A DNA stretch of 64,000 nucleotides, from the NCBI RefSeq assembly GCF_029227915.1, contig NC_079883.1:23808001-23872000 (forward strand). The letters are read 5' to 3'. Below are positions 1-39,099 of the stretch, piece by piece. Origin of the DNA: Hydractinia symbiolongicarpus (taxonomy: Eukaryota; Cnidaria; Hydrozoa; Anthoathecata; Hydractiniidae). The notes beneath the pieces are model-generated. The model did no database searches, had not been told where the DNA came from, and was given only the letters and a program-made list of their open reading frames with translations. Every line of letters starts with the position of its first letter. Position 1 is the stretch's first letter. A program made the position numbers and the translations under genes.

Positions 1-108
1 AGGACTGGGAAGCAGCGAAATGTACCGAATGTTGCTGCACCGAAAAAAATGTCGGTGATCGAACGAGATCGTCGTGTAGATCAACACGCTATCGCCGAAA
101 TGTTGTAA
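1..108 (+). CDS. Possible 3' terminal coding exon of an upstream gene (partial)
   Basis: Frame 1 is open from the window edge to a TAA at 106-108 and reads 35 residues with a charged, protein-like composition (ends RDRRVDQHAIAEML). It looks like the C-terminus of a protein encoded to the left of the window. An AATAAA at 244-249 on the same strand could be its polyadenylation signal. I do not recognise the protein family. The short length means chance cannot be excluded; seen in sequence only. Confidence 0.35.
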   Translation, partial: RTGKQRNVPNVAAPKKMSVIERDRRVDQHAIAEML

Positions 109-1559
109 CTTTGTAAAATGACAAAGAAGACACAAAACGCGGATCCCTTTGGCGAAGTGTGGGCCGTTCGGTAAAATACACGTCAAAAATTGTAAATTCA
201 ATGTGATTAAAAAAGAAAAGGAACTGGCGAATTCTGTGACTCGAATAAACAGAGCTCGGTGTTTAAAGTGTAATGAATGAATTATACTGAACGAATGAAT
301 GAAAAGAGTTTTAGGAGGTGGAGAATTCTTCAAATACTGCAAAAGACCAAAACATTGATTTCAAAAAATGCTAACCCGAAAAATTGGGAGGCAAATTTTA
401 AATGAGAACGTCCTCTTATATTCAATGGCGTTGGTCATGTTCAACGCTGACCAAAATGTTCTAGCTATTTATATATTGTTAGCTCAATAGATTTATAAAT
501 AGTATATATTATATTATATATGAAAATCATGTAAATTCGGTTTTTTTCCCAAAACTTTTTTTATTAAGCCTTCATGTTTTCAAGAAAATTTATTTTTGTG
601 TCAATATGTATTATATATACAATGTTGAATCTCTTCCTGTTTTGTTAGTTATGTCCTATTTGATGTGTATTAACGGTTGGTTTACACTGCATTCGAATGC
701 TAATGTGTACCGGCCATAGCGATGAGAAAATCATGGCTTTACCAGTTCCTTTTTAAAGCCCACGGTAGTGTAAAACTCCCTGGAAGTGAGGTTGATCTTT
801 CTTGATCGTACAAATTTCTTTGACTGTTATTTTTTTTTTTGGTTTTATACAATAACCAAAGGTTAATAAATTCATATACAATGACCGCTACTTTTAGTGC
901 CACCGCCCCTTGACCGAGGGCGCAAATTTATTCCCCCAAGGTAAGGGGTGTTAATTAAACTCTTGTATTTTTGTGACAATTTTTCAAAATATGTTTGTAT
1001 ACTTTAGCTTTATTTATTTCACCCAAATTAATATGTCGGCTTGTTCGCGCGCGCTTTACAGGAGCAACAAAATGTCATTAAAAAGTTTTTTTTTTTCGAG
1101 TCGGAGGGAAAACTGGAAACATAAATCCTCAGGTCTGAAATCATTTTATGCGCGTTAGCAATGAGCGGCGTAAAAATTCTACAGTACAAATAAAAAACCC
1201 ATTTTTTAGATAACGTAGAGATCTTTTATAAAACTGTAAAATGTGTACAAAATAGTAAAACTATAAATAAAGTTTTTTGGTGTACAATCCTTCAAATTCG
1301 AACTCGCGCCGTCGTTGTACATTAAAATTAGTGTCGCTAAACGACTCAACTAACAAAAAACAATATATAAATAAAGTTACACACGATCAAATCGAGTAAA
1401 TTAGTTTATGGTAAACATATTGGTCCTTCGGCGAGTTGCTTTAATTGCTTATAAACTATTCAAGACTGGACAAAACTATGGCTACACAAGTGTACGTCAA
1501 CTTATCACCTTCGTGTTATACAGAAGTTTTTAGAAATATGCGCTTTTGTCAGTTTACTT
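109..1559. other. Intergenic DNA, no gene recognised
   Basis: AT-rich sequence with homopolymer runs and only short open frames on both strands. Apart from the AATAAA at 244-249 I see no exon-like stretch, RNA gene or transposon end. Confidence 0.4.
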
Positions 1560-1562
1560 TAA

Positions 1563-2094
1563 AGGCTTTTTCCACTTCGCAGAAATGTTCCACAGAAAGA
1601 AAAATGTTCGTGTAGAGCATGCAGTCGTTAAATAAAGTTTTACAGTAGTTGCGCTCATTCTGTACGCAATACAATGGATGCTTGTGAATCACCCTTAATT
1701 CTTTCAGATGGACTAATTGGTTCAAGTCGAACTTAAATTATAACAATAGATGGTGCCACCAATCGAAGTAAATTTTCCAACTGATGCGGCAACACGCAGA
1801 AATAACGAAAGAAGAGCTCATGGTCATGGAGTTTTAGATCGTGAACTAAAATATTGTATTCTCCCTTTTTCATCATTTCTTGGTACAACCTTCTTAACCA
1901 CATTGACTTCTTGTATTTAATTCTTCTCAAAAGCCTTCTTTTCAGTTAAAAAGCAAAAGCAGAACTCTTCTGTTTATCTCCGCCATATTTGTTTAAATTT
2001 ACAATTCCCGCGCCCGCACTTTTCTGCTATAAGGATATTGACACGAAGAAAATTTTCTTCCTGCGGAACATTTCTGCTAAGTGAAAAACGGCCT
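1563..2094 (-). mobile_element. Degenerate PIF/Harbinger-type DNA transposon (532 bp) with TAA target duplication
   Basis: The two ends are inverted copies of each other for about 50 bp with indels (1563-1615 versus 2041-2094). They begin AGGC and share the core CAGAAATGTTCC. The element is flanked by TAA on both sides (1560-1562 and 2095-2097), the 3-bp TWA duplication typical of the PIF/Harbinger superfamily. Inside lies a minus-strand fragment of a Harbinger nuclease N-terminus (1733-1930). The element is far too short to be autonomous. It lies just downstream of the ABCC10 stop codon and its probable poly(A) signal. Confidence 0.75.
1733..1930 (-). pseudogene. Harbinger (HARBI1-like) nuclease N-terminal fragment
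   Basis: A 65-codon frame resembles the region before the DDE nuclease domain of PIF/Harbinger transposases: a tryptophan/arginine-rich start (SMWLRRLYQEMMKKGEYN), then HDLKLHDHELFFRYF and a leucine-rich LPHQLENLLRLVAPSI. The DDE catalytic part is missing, so this is a truncated relic. The TWA-flanked inverted repeats around it support the assignment. Confidence 0.7.
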
Positions 2095-2143
2095 TAAGCT
2101 TTTTTTGATTTAAACGAATCCGGAAAAAAAAATCGGAATTATT

Positions 2144-2149
2144 TTTATT
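2144..2149 (-). promoter_or_regulatory. Probable ABCC10 poly(A) signal (AATAAA)
   Basis: AATAAA on the minus strand, about 240 nt after the ABCC10 stop codon and before the Harbinger element. Position and motif only; not proven. Confidence 0.4.
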
Positions 2150-2388
2150 TTGATTGTTTTCGTGCTGAATCCGTATAAATTCGCATAATTTTATTATCAA
2201 CTTAATGCGTATAAATTTCTATTTTTAGTAACTTAAATATGCGTAAACCCATAAGTGTAAACCCAGTATAAGAATACTATGTTAAAAAATGCAGAGGTCA
2301 GCAAAAAATTACCCTCGCCAGAATTCGTGTGAAAAATACAAAAAATAAGAGTCAAAAACAAAGTCTAAGAACAAAAGATCCCATACAA

Positions 2389-31311
<28,923 letters not shown>

Positions 31312-32123
31312 TTTTTTCTATAATAATGGTAAAACAAGTATATATATATATAATAAGCTTAAAAAAATTGCCAATCTTGCTTAATGACATACCCTTGCTT
31401 CACTGCGTATAATCTTTACACAATACGGTGACCAGACAAAAAATTATTTTAAATTTTTAAGAAAAAAATATTGAAAATAATAATTTTTCACTTTGGTGTT
31501 TTCGAGGGTCATAATACTTAATCAGGTTTGCTGTTTATTACAGATAAGGTGCATTTCAATAATGTTTTTAAACATTTGAATTTAAACACCTGAATCCAGC
31601 AATAATCGCAACAGAGAACAGAACACAACAAACAATGACAACATTAAAATACTCTATAGCAATAACAAGAAAAGTGTTTTCATATTATTCATGATACATG
31701 GATTTCAAGATTGTAAATTGTTTTCTTGTGAATCTACCTTAATTCATGAATTTATTCTAATTATCACCTACCATCATGACACATCGAGACAGATTTTGTC
31801 ATGATCATAGATTCTCGATATATCGTGACAATTTATTTTAATTGTTTCAATTATTATAAATGCAGTACATCGCGTATCAAGGGAGTCTGCTCCCGTTGTG
31901 CACTCGATATGTTAAACAACCTTTTTCCAGTACATTTTTAAAAAGGTGTACAAAAATTAGATTGCACAAAATTAGAAAGACAAATAAAACAAAACAAATT
32001 AACTATAAAATTAAATATCGTAAATAATTTGTGTTGGTTGATGTAAATCCAAAGTTGACAAAGCTTTTAAGCGCCAAGCAAAAATTACACCAGTTAAGGT
32101 ACATATTTGTAAAAAAATCTGTA
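31312..32123. other. Spacer between ABCC10 and the D-aspartate oxidase gene
   Basis: AT-rich 0.8-kb spacer. It should hold the ABCC10 promoter/5' region and the oxidase 3'UTR. A minus-strand AATAAA at 31832-31837 could end the oxidase transcript. I see no other gene. Confidence 0.45.
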
Positions 32124-33113
32124 CTAAGATTCTTTCAGAATCTTTTCAAATAATGTAAGGACTACTTCAGCACACCCCCAATGCAAAGTTATGCCACTGG
32201 CTGTATGTCCATAATTATGAATAATTTTCTTTCCGTTGTTACATTCTTGCACTTCTAATCGAATTCCCTTCCGACCAGGACGTAAACCTACCCAATCTCT
32301 TACAAACTCCGCATGTTTTAAGCTTGGTATTATCTCTTGAGTACTTTTCATTATTTTTTCTTTATCACAGAGATCAATAAGAGTATTATAGTCATTTTCA
32401 CCAAATGTTCCACCTAGCACCACGAATTCCTGAGTTGGTAGAATTAACCTGCATGCATCCGCCTCATAATAACAATAAAACTCTTTTATCCAAGGAGCTT
32501 TAACAAGTGCTACTTGCCCACGGATTGGAAATACCTCGTCATCATCTGCTAACTGTTTAGCGCCAAGGCCTGCACAGTTAACAATAATGTCATGATTATG
32601 AAATAACTCAAGAATTTTATTAACATTTTTGTTTACAAGTCTCCCACCAAGCTTCATAAATTCTTTCATTAACCATGGAATATATTTTGCTGACTCTATA
32701 CAGACTGTAGAAAAACTATGGGCACTTTTAACTGCTGCAGGGAACCTATATAGCTCCTCTTTTTTCACAACATGATAATTATATACAACATCAGCCCAAT
32801 CTGGTAATTCATGGACTTCCTGTTCAAACAAAAGGTAACCGTGAACAGTTGAGAGTCCAATTGTTGCAGACAAATCAAAAGATGCTAGTAATTTGTTAAT
32901 GTGCTGAAAGGTGGATCTTGCTAAAGTATTTATAGTTTCACGAGGAGTGCCATGATCATCCAATGGCACAAGATAACCAGCAGCTCCGTCACTTGTCGTG
33001 TTTGGCGTGAATTTATCTGCAAAAACAGTCACATCAACTTCTGGATGCTCTTTTTTTATAATGTATGCTGAAGATAAACCATTAATACCAGCTCCAATAA
33101 CTGCAACTTTCAT
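32124..33113 (-). CDS. DDO: D-aspartate oxidase / D-amino-acid oxidase (intronless)
   Basis: FAD-dependent oxidative deamination of D-aspartate (or another D-amino acid) to the keto acid with H2O2; the family is normally peroxisomal. The 329-residue single exon has the Rossmann FAD motif VIGAGINGLSSA at residues 5-16, the DKFTPNTTSDGAAG loop, NCAGLGA, RGQVALVKAPW, the substrate-arginine region GLRPGRKGIRLE (~273-284) and the C-terminal FAD motif HNYGHTASGITLHWG. DDO rather than DAO is suggested by the DKFTP-TTSD-AAG and LHWG-type signatures, but substrate cannot be fixed by eye. The C-terminus is KES, not a standard SKL-type peroxisomal signal. The start at 33111-33113 gives family length; an out-of-frame ATG lies 7 nt upstream. 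ABCC10 follows on the same strand 812 bp away. Confidence 0.9.
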   Translation of the reverse strand: MKVAVIGAGINGLSSAYIIKKEHPEVDVTVFADKFTPNTTSDGAAGYLVPLDDHGTPRETINTLARSTFQHINKLLASFDLSATIGLSTVHGYLLFEQEVHELPDWADVVYNYHVVKKEELYRFPAAVKSAHSFSTVCIESAKYIPWLMKEFMKLGGRLVNKNVNKILELFHNHDIIVNCAGLGAKQLADDDEVFPIRGQVALVKAPWIKEFYCYYEADACRLILPTQEFVVLGGTFGENDYNTLIDLCDKEKIMKSTQEIIPSLKHAEFVRDWVGLRPGRKGIRLEVQECNNGKKIIHNYGHTASGITLHWGCAEVVLTLFEKILKES

Positions 33114-33156
33114 TATGCATGCACTACATAAGTGAATTATTCTGATTGCATTAATA

Positions 33157-34158
33157 CAGTACTATGAAAAGGTTTGTTAACATTGTGTTCATGTAACGAG
33201 CATGGTGCACACGAACGTGCACGGTCTTTATATATAACAAACATTCGAACATTCTATCGTGGCCAACATGCTAATATTATTATCTCCACAAAGGATCGTG
33301 TGTATATATATTTATTTGTATATATAGCCAGTATAATTTAGTTTTTCATTAAAGTTAATTTGTTTGTTTCAGGTTTTATAAGTTAAAAAAGCATATTTGT
33401 ATTTTTACAAAATGTCATTTGTCAAGAAAAGTTAAATTTGTCTGTGGCGATAGAAATGCTTTTTTAGATTGCATTTTAAAATTTAAAAATGAAAAGCGGC
33501 AATAGAAATATTTTTTAGATCGCATTTTAAAAGTTTTTAAACGAAAAGCGGCGATAGAAATGTTTTTTTAGATCGCATTTTAAAAGTTCAGAAACGAAAA
33601 GCGGGGATAGAAATGTTTTTTAAGATTGCATTTTAAAAGTTTAGAAACGAAAAGCGGCGATAGAAATATTTTTTAGATCGCATTTTAAAAGTTTTTAAAC
33701 GAAAAGCGGCGATAGAAATGTTTTTTTAGATCGCATTTTAAAAGTTCAGAAACGAAAAGCGGGGATAGAAATGTTTTTTAAGATTGCATTTTAAAAGTTT
33801 AGAAACGAAAAGCGGCGATAGAAATGCTTTTTTAGATCGCATTTTGATTCACCAATGATTAAAATCTATTATTAAGGTAGCTTTATGACAACAAATTAAA
33901 ACAATAAGTGTTAATTCATTTTTTTGCTGTTGGTTTTTGATTTAATTGATGAACTAATACGATCTTTGTTGTTTTACAATAGAAGTTATCTATCGTGGAC
34001 GCCACGGTGTAATGTTTAATTTTTGTTTGTGTAGTCCACGAAACATGATCGTATAAGGTCCACAATTTTTCAAAAAAATACGCATCGTGGGCTATCGTCG
34101 TTTGTGCATAACATGAAAAACACGAACCACGATGTAAACAAACCTTTTCACATTACTG
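33157..34158. mobile_element. Tc1/mariner-like non-autonomous element (TA duplication)
   Basis: Ends are inverted: 33157 onward CAGTACTATGAAAAGG.. matches the reverse complement of the right end CAGTAATGTGAAAAGG.. for about 31 bp with few mismatches. TA flanks both sides (33155-33156 and 34159-34160), as in the IS630/Tc1/mariner superfamily. No transposase. It carries a 53-bp tandem array and lies 43 bp upstream of the oxidase ATG. Confidence 0.75.
33442..33846. repeat. 53-bp minisatellite inside the Tc1-like element, about 8 copies
   Basis: Units contain GCGGCGATAGAAATG, TTTTAGATCGCATTTTAAAAG and AGAAACGAAAA. Variant units (ATATTTTTT, ATGTTTTTTTAGATCG, GGGGATAG..TTAAGATTG) recur in the same order twice, giving a three-unit higher-order repeat. 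Confidence 0.9.
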
Positions 34159-34299
34159 TAAATTTAATTTAAACAAGCACAGTTTTTACCATTCTGTGCA
34201 AAGGTAGTTTTATACATTATGATATTGTTATAAGTCTTTTTCAAAATCTTTGAACACTTGACACAAAAAGGAAATAATTAAGGGAAAAATATAATTTTA

Positions 34300-36931
34300 G
34301 ATGGAGCTAAACTGCAAGTTTTGCTCATGTTAATTGTGGTGACAGAATTACAGTTCTTTAGTATTGTGGTTAATATACATTAGGTTTACCTTAGTCATTG
34401 AACATGTCATGTAGAGCCTGACACAGTGGGGGTGGTTTCTACCTATACACCTAATCTTAAAGATTGCCAGGGTTATTAGTCTCACTTGCCTGTAAAGGAA
34501 CTGGACCCTACCCAGGTCTTGATTATTAATGGTTGCATATAAGAACCCAACATCCCACACTGCACAAGTTTTTCAGATGTATCTTACAGCTTACAGTCTT
34601 AAAAAGGAGTTTGACTCCCAAGATGATTTCATCTAAACACTTATTGGGGTAACATTAACAAACATCGATGTTGAATGCAATTTTGTGACGGATTAGGCTA
34701 CTCTTGTTCCTAGGTACATGACTTTTTGTCAATTTAGAACAATTTATAACCTTATTGGCTGATCCCTAGATGCTGAGCGATTGGTGGTATAAAACTAGAC
34801 AGGCTTTCCTTGTAATTCTTCTTCAAAATTAAGGAAATGCATATTAACTTTATCATGCTTTTGCTATGACTTTATAACGTTCACTCGTGAGAATAATAAA
34901 TACAAATCCTGTTTTGCAATCATCACACAATTTTGTTACAATCATATAAATTAGATCACTGAGTGTTTGGAAATCAGGAAATAAATTGTTAAAAAACGAT
35001 TCTAGATGCAAAGTAAGTGAAGGTATAAATATGGTCAGGCTTTCCATTTACGGGAATTCTATTTTGGAAACACCCATAGTGACAAGGGGGTTCTTTAAAA
35101 GAAAAGGAAATGTATATTAAACATTTTATGTTGGCATTCCACCTTTGGTGTTACAAAAATTGTTAGATTAGGTCACTCTTGTGCTTTGACTGTGACGTTT
35201 ATTGCATTATAAAAATAACTACTAATTTAATAATCTCACATTTTTTTTAATTCATATACATGTTTTGAGCTACTCTTATCTCATCTTCAGTCTAAATATT
35301 TACTTAAAGCTTGTAGTATATATAAGTACAAGGATTAACAGAAGCTAAATTTACAAACAATTTTATGAAAGTATTGGTTTTCGTGCATACAAAAGATTCT
35401 GCTATAAATTGTCAACACCTTTATTTCCACTTCAGGAATTAGGTTTAAAATCTTTGAGTACCTCCCTTGTGTCAATGGTCAAATAAAAAGCATGAGAGTT
35501 TGTCTTGCTGGAGTCCAATATGAGAGCGTTATTATGGTTATAACACAATGCCAAACATGAATAAACTATGCATGTTACACGGTTTTTTTATAAGAAACCA
35601 GTCTATAAGAAACCTTAGGCTTGGAAAGTCAAAAATTTTAAGAAACTTTTAAAAATTTGAGCAGGATGAGATAATCTTCAACATTAAGAAACTTATTTTC
35701 ATATAACAGACAAAAGAGGGGACATAATAAAAAGAGTTTCTCATAAAGTAGAATAAGAACACCAGTAATTAGCATGTATATACCTGACGCTCAGAACATG
35801 TTGATGCGCCTGACGCTCAGGGCATCTCTAGTGCAGTTGTTATGTGAATAAGAAACATGTGCCTGACGCTCAGGGCATGATAAAGCATCTGAAGATCAGG
35901 GCATCTCTCATACACCTGACGCTCAGGGTATGAATAAAAACACCAGTAATTAGCATGTGCCTGACGCTCAGGACATGTTGATGCACCTGACGCTCAGGGC
36001 ATCTCTACTGTAGTCATTATGTGTATAGTAAACATGCGCCTTACGCTCAGGGCATGTTGAAGCCCCTGACGGTCAGGGCATCTCTCATACACCTGACGCT
36101 CAGGGTATGGAAGAGAACACCATAATTAGCATGTGCCTGACGCTCAGGACATGTCAATGCATATGACGCTCAGTGCATCTCATCTGTCTCATGCACCTGA
36201 CGCTCAGGGCATGAAAACGCCTATAACGCATATCCTGACGCTCAGGTTATGCATTATATATTTGTGCATATGACGAAGCACGAAGGAGGCACCTTCATTC
36301 CTACCCATTCCCCCAAAATTTCCCTAAATAGTCTACGCATACTGAATGTGGTGTATCAACTCATTCCAACAGAAATACATTGTTTCTATCAATTTGTGTT
36401 ATTATTCTGGAACCTAAAGCAAAAGTGATTATGGCAGGTTAATTCAGCGCTATAAAATAAGATTATTTGATTACTTAAAAATTAGGCCAAAAATAAGGAG
36501 ACGATTGCCATGGTTCTTTAACACAGATCTTTGCGGCCCAAATTTTCTTCGTTGTTTTCTGTTCTCTCTCTTTTTTACAACAGTCCTTCATTGTTTTCTT
36601 TTCTCTCTTTTGTTTACAACTTTTATTGTTTCATTTATATCTCTTTTTTGCAACTTTTGTATTTTCCTTTTCTTTCGTTGTTTTTTGAAGACAGTTGTCA
36701 GCTTAGGTCAGAGGCCAATGTGATGTGAAATTCTTAATTTTTAGGCCATTGGTAACAGAGGCTAGGCTCATTGGCCTGGTTAATTGAGACAATACCCAAT
36801 GTGGGTAAACAAAACATCATGCACCAATTTTGAAGCTCAATATAGTGTTTTTATATTTTAGTTCACCCAACCAGCTAGCAACCCAACTGGAAACTGCAAT
36901 TAACATGAGCTAAACTGTGTTTAGCTCCATC
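34300..36931. mobile_element. 2.6-kb inverted-repeat element with GATGGAGCTAAAC ends
   Basis: 34300 onward GATGGAGCTAAAC..TTTAGCTCATGTTAATTG-like sequence is matched by the reverse complement of the right end (36890-36931). TA flanks both ends (34298-34299, 36932-36933). The right end contains its own perfect small hairpin (GAGCTAAAC/GTTTAGCTC). No transposase is recognisable; the interior holds the short-hairpin array at 35780-36250. The open frames near 34348-34560 and 36505-36728 look like chance. Confidence 0.55.
35780..36250. repeat. Array of about 14 CCTGACGCTCAGG mini-palindromes
   Basis: The 13-mer CCTGA-CGC-TCAGG (5-bp stem, 3-nt loop) recurs about 14 times with small variants, usually followed by GCATG or GCATC. 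Spacing varies from roughly 20 to 55 bp. Blocks beginning near ACACCAGTAATTAGCATGT recur at about 35760, 35940 and 36110, so a ~175-bp unit has itself been duplicated. Confidence 0.85.
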
Positions 36932-36989
36932 TAAGTGATTCAGTGTTAAAAGACAAAAAGGAAAATCAAGTGAAATAAACAGTGAAATT

Positions 36990-38645
36990 AACAATGCTCT
37001 CAAAGCGTACTAACGTTTATTTTATTTATCAAGTCTTTTCAACAAATCTTTATTTACTGGTTATGTACCTAAATGTTGGAAGACTAAAAGGGTTTCGCCT
37101 ATTTTTAAAAGTGGCAATAAAACAGATCCTACTAATTATCGGCCTATCTCCATTTTGCCAATTCCTATGAAAATCTTTGAAAAGTTAGTGCATGAGCAAA
37201 TGTCTCATTTTATTTCTGAGCACAACTTCCTGAATGACAGACAGTCCGGATTTCGAAAACTCTTTTCCACAGAAACTGCAGTAGTCGATGTCTCTGATTT
37301 TATTCTTACTGAGCTCGACCAACATAACTTTGTTTGTGCTGTGCTCATTGACCTTAAAAAAGCTTTTGACACTGTTGATCATAAAATTTTGTTAAAAAAA
37401 CTATGGTGTTTTGGCATCAGAGATGCTGCCTTTGACTGGTTCGAGTCCTACTTAACGGGCCGAATGCAGCTGACTCTTGTAAACGACACAGGATCAGATC
37501 TGCTTCATGAAGACGCTTTTGGGGTGCCGCAGGGATCTGTGTTGGGGCCCCTGCTCTTTCTTTTGTATATTGATGACTTAAAATCTGTCATCAATTCAAA
37601 CTACCACCATCTATATGCAGATGATACAATAATTATTTCGTCTCATAAAAACTTGGATACCCTTGTCTCCCAGGTCGAGTTAGAACTTTCGCAAGTCGAC
37701 CTCTGGCTGAATAATAACAAAATGACTATTAATACGGACAAAACTGAAACAATCTTTTTCGGCAACCACAGCCAGTTAAAAAAAGTTGAGAACAAAACTA
37801 TCAACTATATGGGTATTCCTTTGAAGAGGAGCGAAAAAGTTAAATATCTTGGGGTAACATTTGATCAAAAAATGCAATGGGAAAAGCACATTAATGACAT
37901 AAATAGAAAAATACTTATTAAATATTCTAAAATTAGAACCATTGCATCCTGTTTAACACCTCACACAAAAAACCTTTTAATTAATGCACTTGTCATGCCA
38001 TATTTCCACTACTGCTCCTCGGCATGGGCTTGTGCCACCCAAGGTAGATTGGGAAAACTAGAAAAACGATTAAAATGTGTCCGTACCTTTCTTGGGAAAG
38101 AGAGGGAATATTCAATGAATAATTTACTCATCAAAAACGATGCCATATTAGTTTTCAAAGCCATGAATCACATTGCTCCTGATTACATGCGCTCAAAATT
38201 CCTTTTGACAAAAAACTGTCATAATCATCAAACAAGAGGAGCTTCAAAAAACAGGTTCACACTTCCCTTGGTCAACACGGAATTTGGCAAAAAAGCCTTC
38301 CCATTTAGAGCTGCAAAAGTGTGGAATAATCTTCCAGACCAAGTGACCTGTGATGGAAGTCTGCTTTCGTTTAAGACTTCCATCTCGAATGTATTTGGCA
38401 AATTCTAATGGAGATCACTTTTTAACTTTTAATTTTTGTTTTTTATTCTTTTTCTTTTTAATTTTCACAGATTATAAATGTTACTATGTTTGATTGAGCT
38501 GAGGCAGTCTAAGGTTTATCATTTTTTGTTTCTTTTTTGTTCTAGTGGCCCCCAGTGGAAACAATCCACTAACTATAGGTTTTTGTGATTTTCTGGGCTA
38601 GCCACTTTAAATATTTATTATTATTATTATTATTATTATTAACGT
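36990..38645 (+). mobile_element. CR1/L2-like LINE, 5'-truncated, with ATT-repeat tail
   Basis: A non-LTR retrotransposon body ending in a (TTA)n tail at about 38616-38641. Only the reverse transcriptase and C-terminal part remain; no endonuclease domain is present upstream of 36990. The 3'UTR has CCCCCAGTGGAAACAATCC and CTATAGG segments before the tail. Confidence 0.85.
37014..38408 (+). CDS. Non-LTR retrotransposon reverse transcriptase (partial ORF2)
   Basis: The frame is open from a stop at 37011-37013 to TAA at 38406-38408, about 464 codons. It starts inside the RT domain: GYVPKCWKTKRVSPIFKSGN, then NYRPISILP, DRQSGFR, domain A LIDLKKAFDTVDH, VPQGSVLGPLLF, the catalytic YADDT, KTE..FFG and the C-terminal domain ending AFPFRAAKVWNNLPDQV. 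The pattern fits the CR1/L2/Jockey-like group. Motifs are intact, so insertion may be fairly recent, but the missing 5' part makes it non-autonomous. Confidence 0.9.
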   Translation, partial: RLFYLSSLFNKSLFTGYVPKCWKTKRVSPIFKSGNKTDPTNYRPISILPIPMKIFEKLVHEQMSHFISEHNFLNDRQSGFRKLFSTETAVVDVSDFILTELDQHNFVCAVLIDLKKAFDTVDHKILLKKLWCFGIRDAAFDWFESYLTGRMQLTLVNDTGSDLLHEDAFGVPQGSVLGPLLFLLYIDDLKSVINSNYHHLYADDTIIISSHKNLDTLVSQVELELSQVDLWLNNNKMTINTDKTETIFFGNHSQLKKVENKTINYMGIPLKRSEKVKYLGVTFDQKMQWEKHINDINRKILIKYSKIRTIASCLTPHTKNLLINALVMPYFHYCSSAWACATQGRLGKLEKRLKCVRTFLGKEREYSMNNLLIKNDAILVFKAMNHIAPDYMRSKFLLTKNCHNHQTRGASKNRFTLPLVNTEFGKKAFPFRAAKVWNNLPDQVTCDGSLLSFKTSISNVFGKF

Positions 38646-39056
38646 CTTTTCAACTGTTGCTGGGGAACATAAATAATCAAGTGATCTCTTAAGGATGCCA
38701 TTTTAAAAAAATCACCCTGAAATAATCAGTGATCCTTAACAAACACAACCCACATTTTATTAAATTCAGTTTTATTAGTTTACTTCTTGGGGCAACTTAA
38801 GCATGGACGCAACCCCTAGTCTAAGTAAAAAAGATGTCTAGCTAGTTACGTTTTAAATCAAGAAAGTGGATGTATTCAAAATATATATCCAGAGTTTTCC
38901 TCATGCCATTGGTTGACCCATGTTTCTAAAGATCTGGTAGTTAGCTAACTGGGGAATTAGCAGTTTTGGTATGCCTAAGGGATTATATCCTTTCAATAAT
39001 AAATAAACTAATAATATTTTTCCTGTCTGAAAACAAAAACAACACAACACTTACAC

Positions 39057-39065
39057 TTGTGACGC
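39057..39065. repeat. Left 9-bp target-site duplication (TTGTGACGC)
   Basis: Identical to 42421-42429 immediately outside the right inverted end of the element 39066-42420. Confidence 0.85.
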
Positions 39066-39099
39066 GGAAAACTCTAATAACAAGTGCCGGGTCGGAGGT

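Noticed and set aside
35780-36250. CRISPR array
   Set aside because: Repeats are only 13 bp, spacers vary widely and recur, and the DNA is eukaryotic.
36505-36728. Phe-rich plus-strand frames
   Set aside because: They are translations of a T-rich tract and lack any domain.
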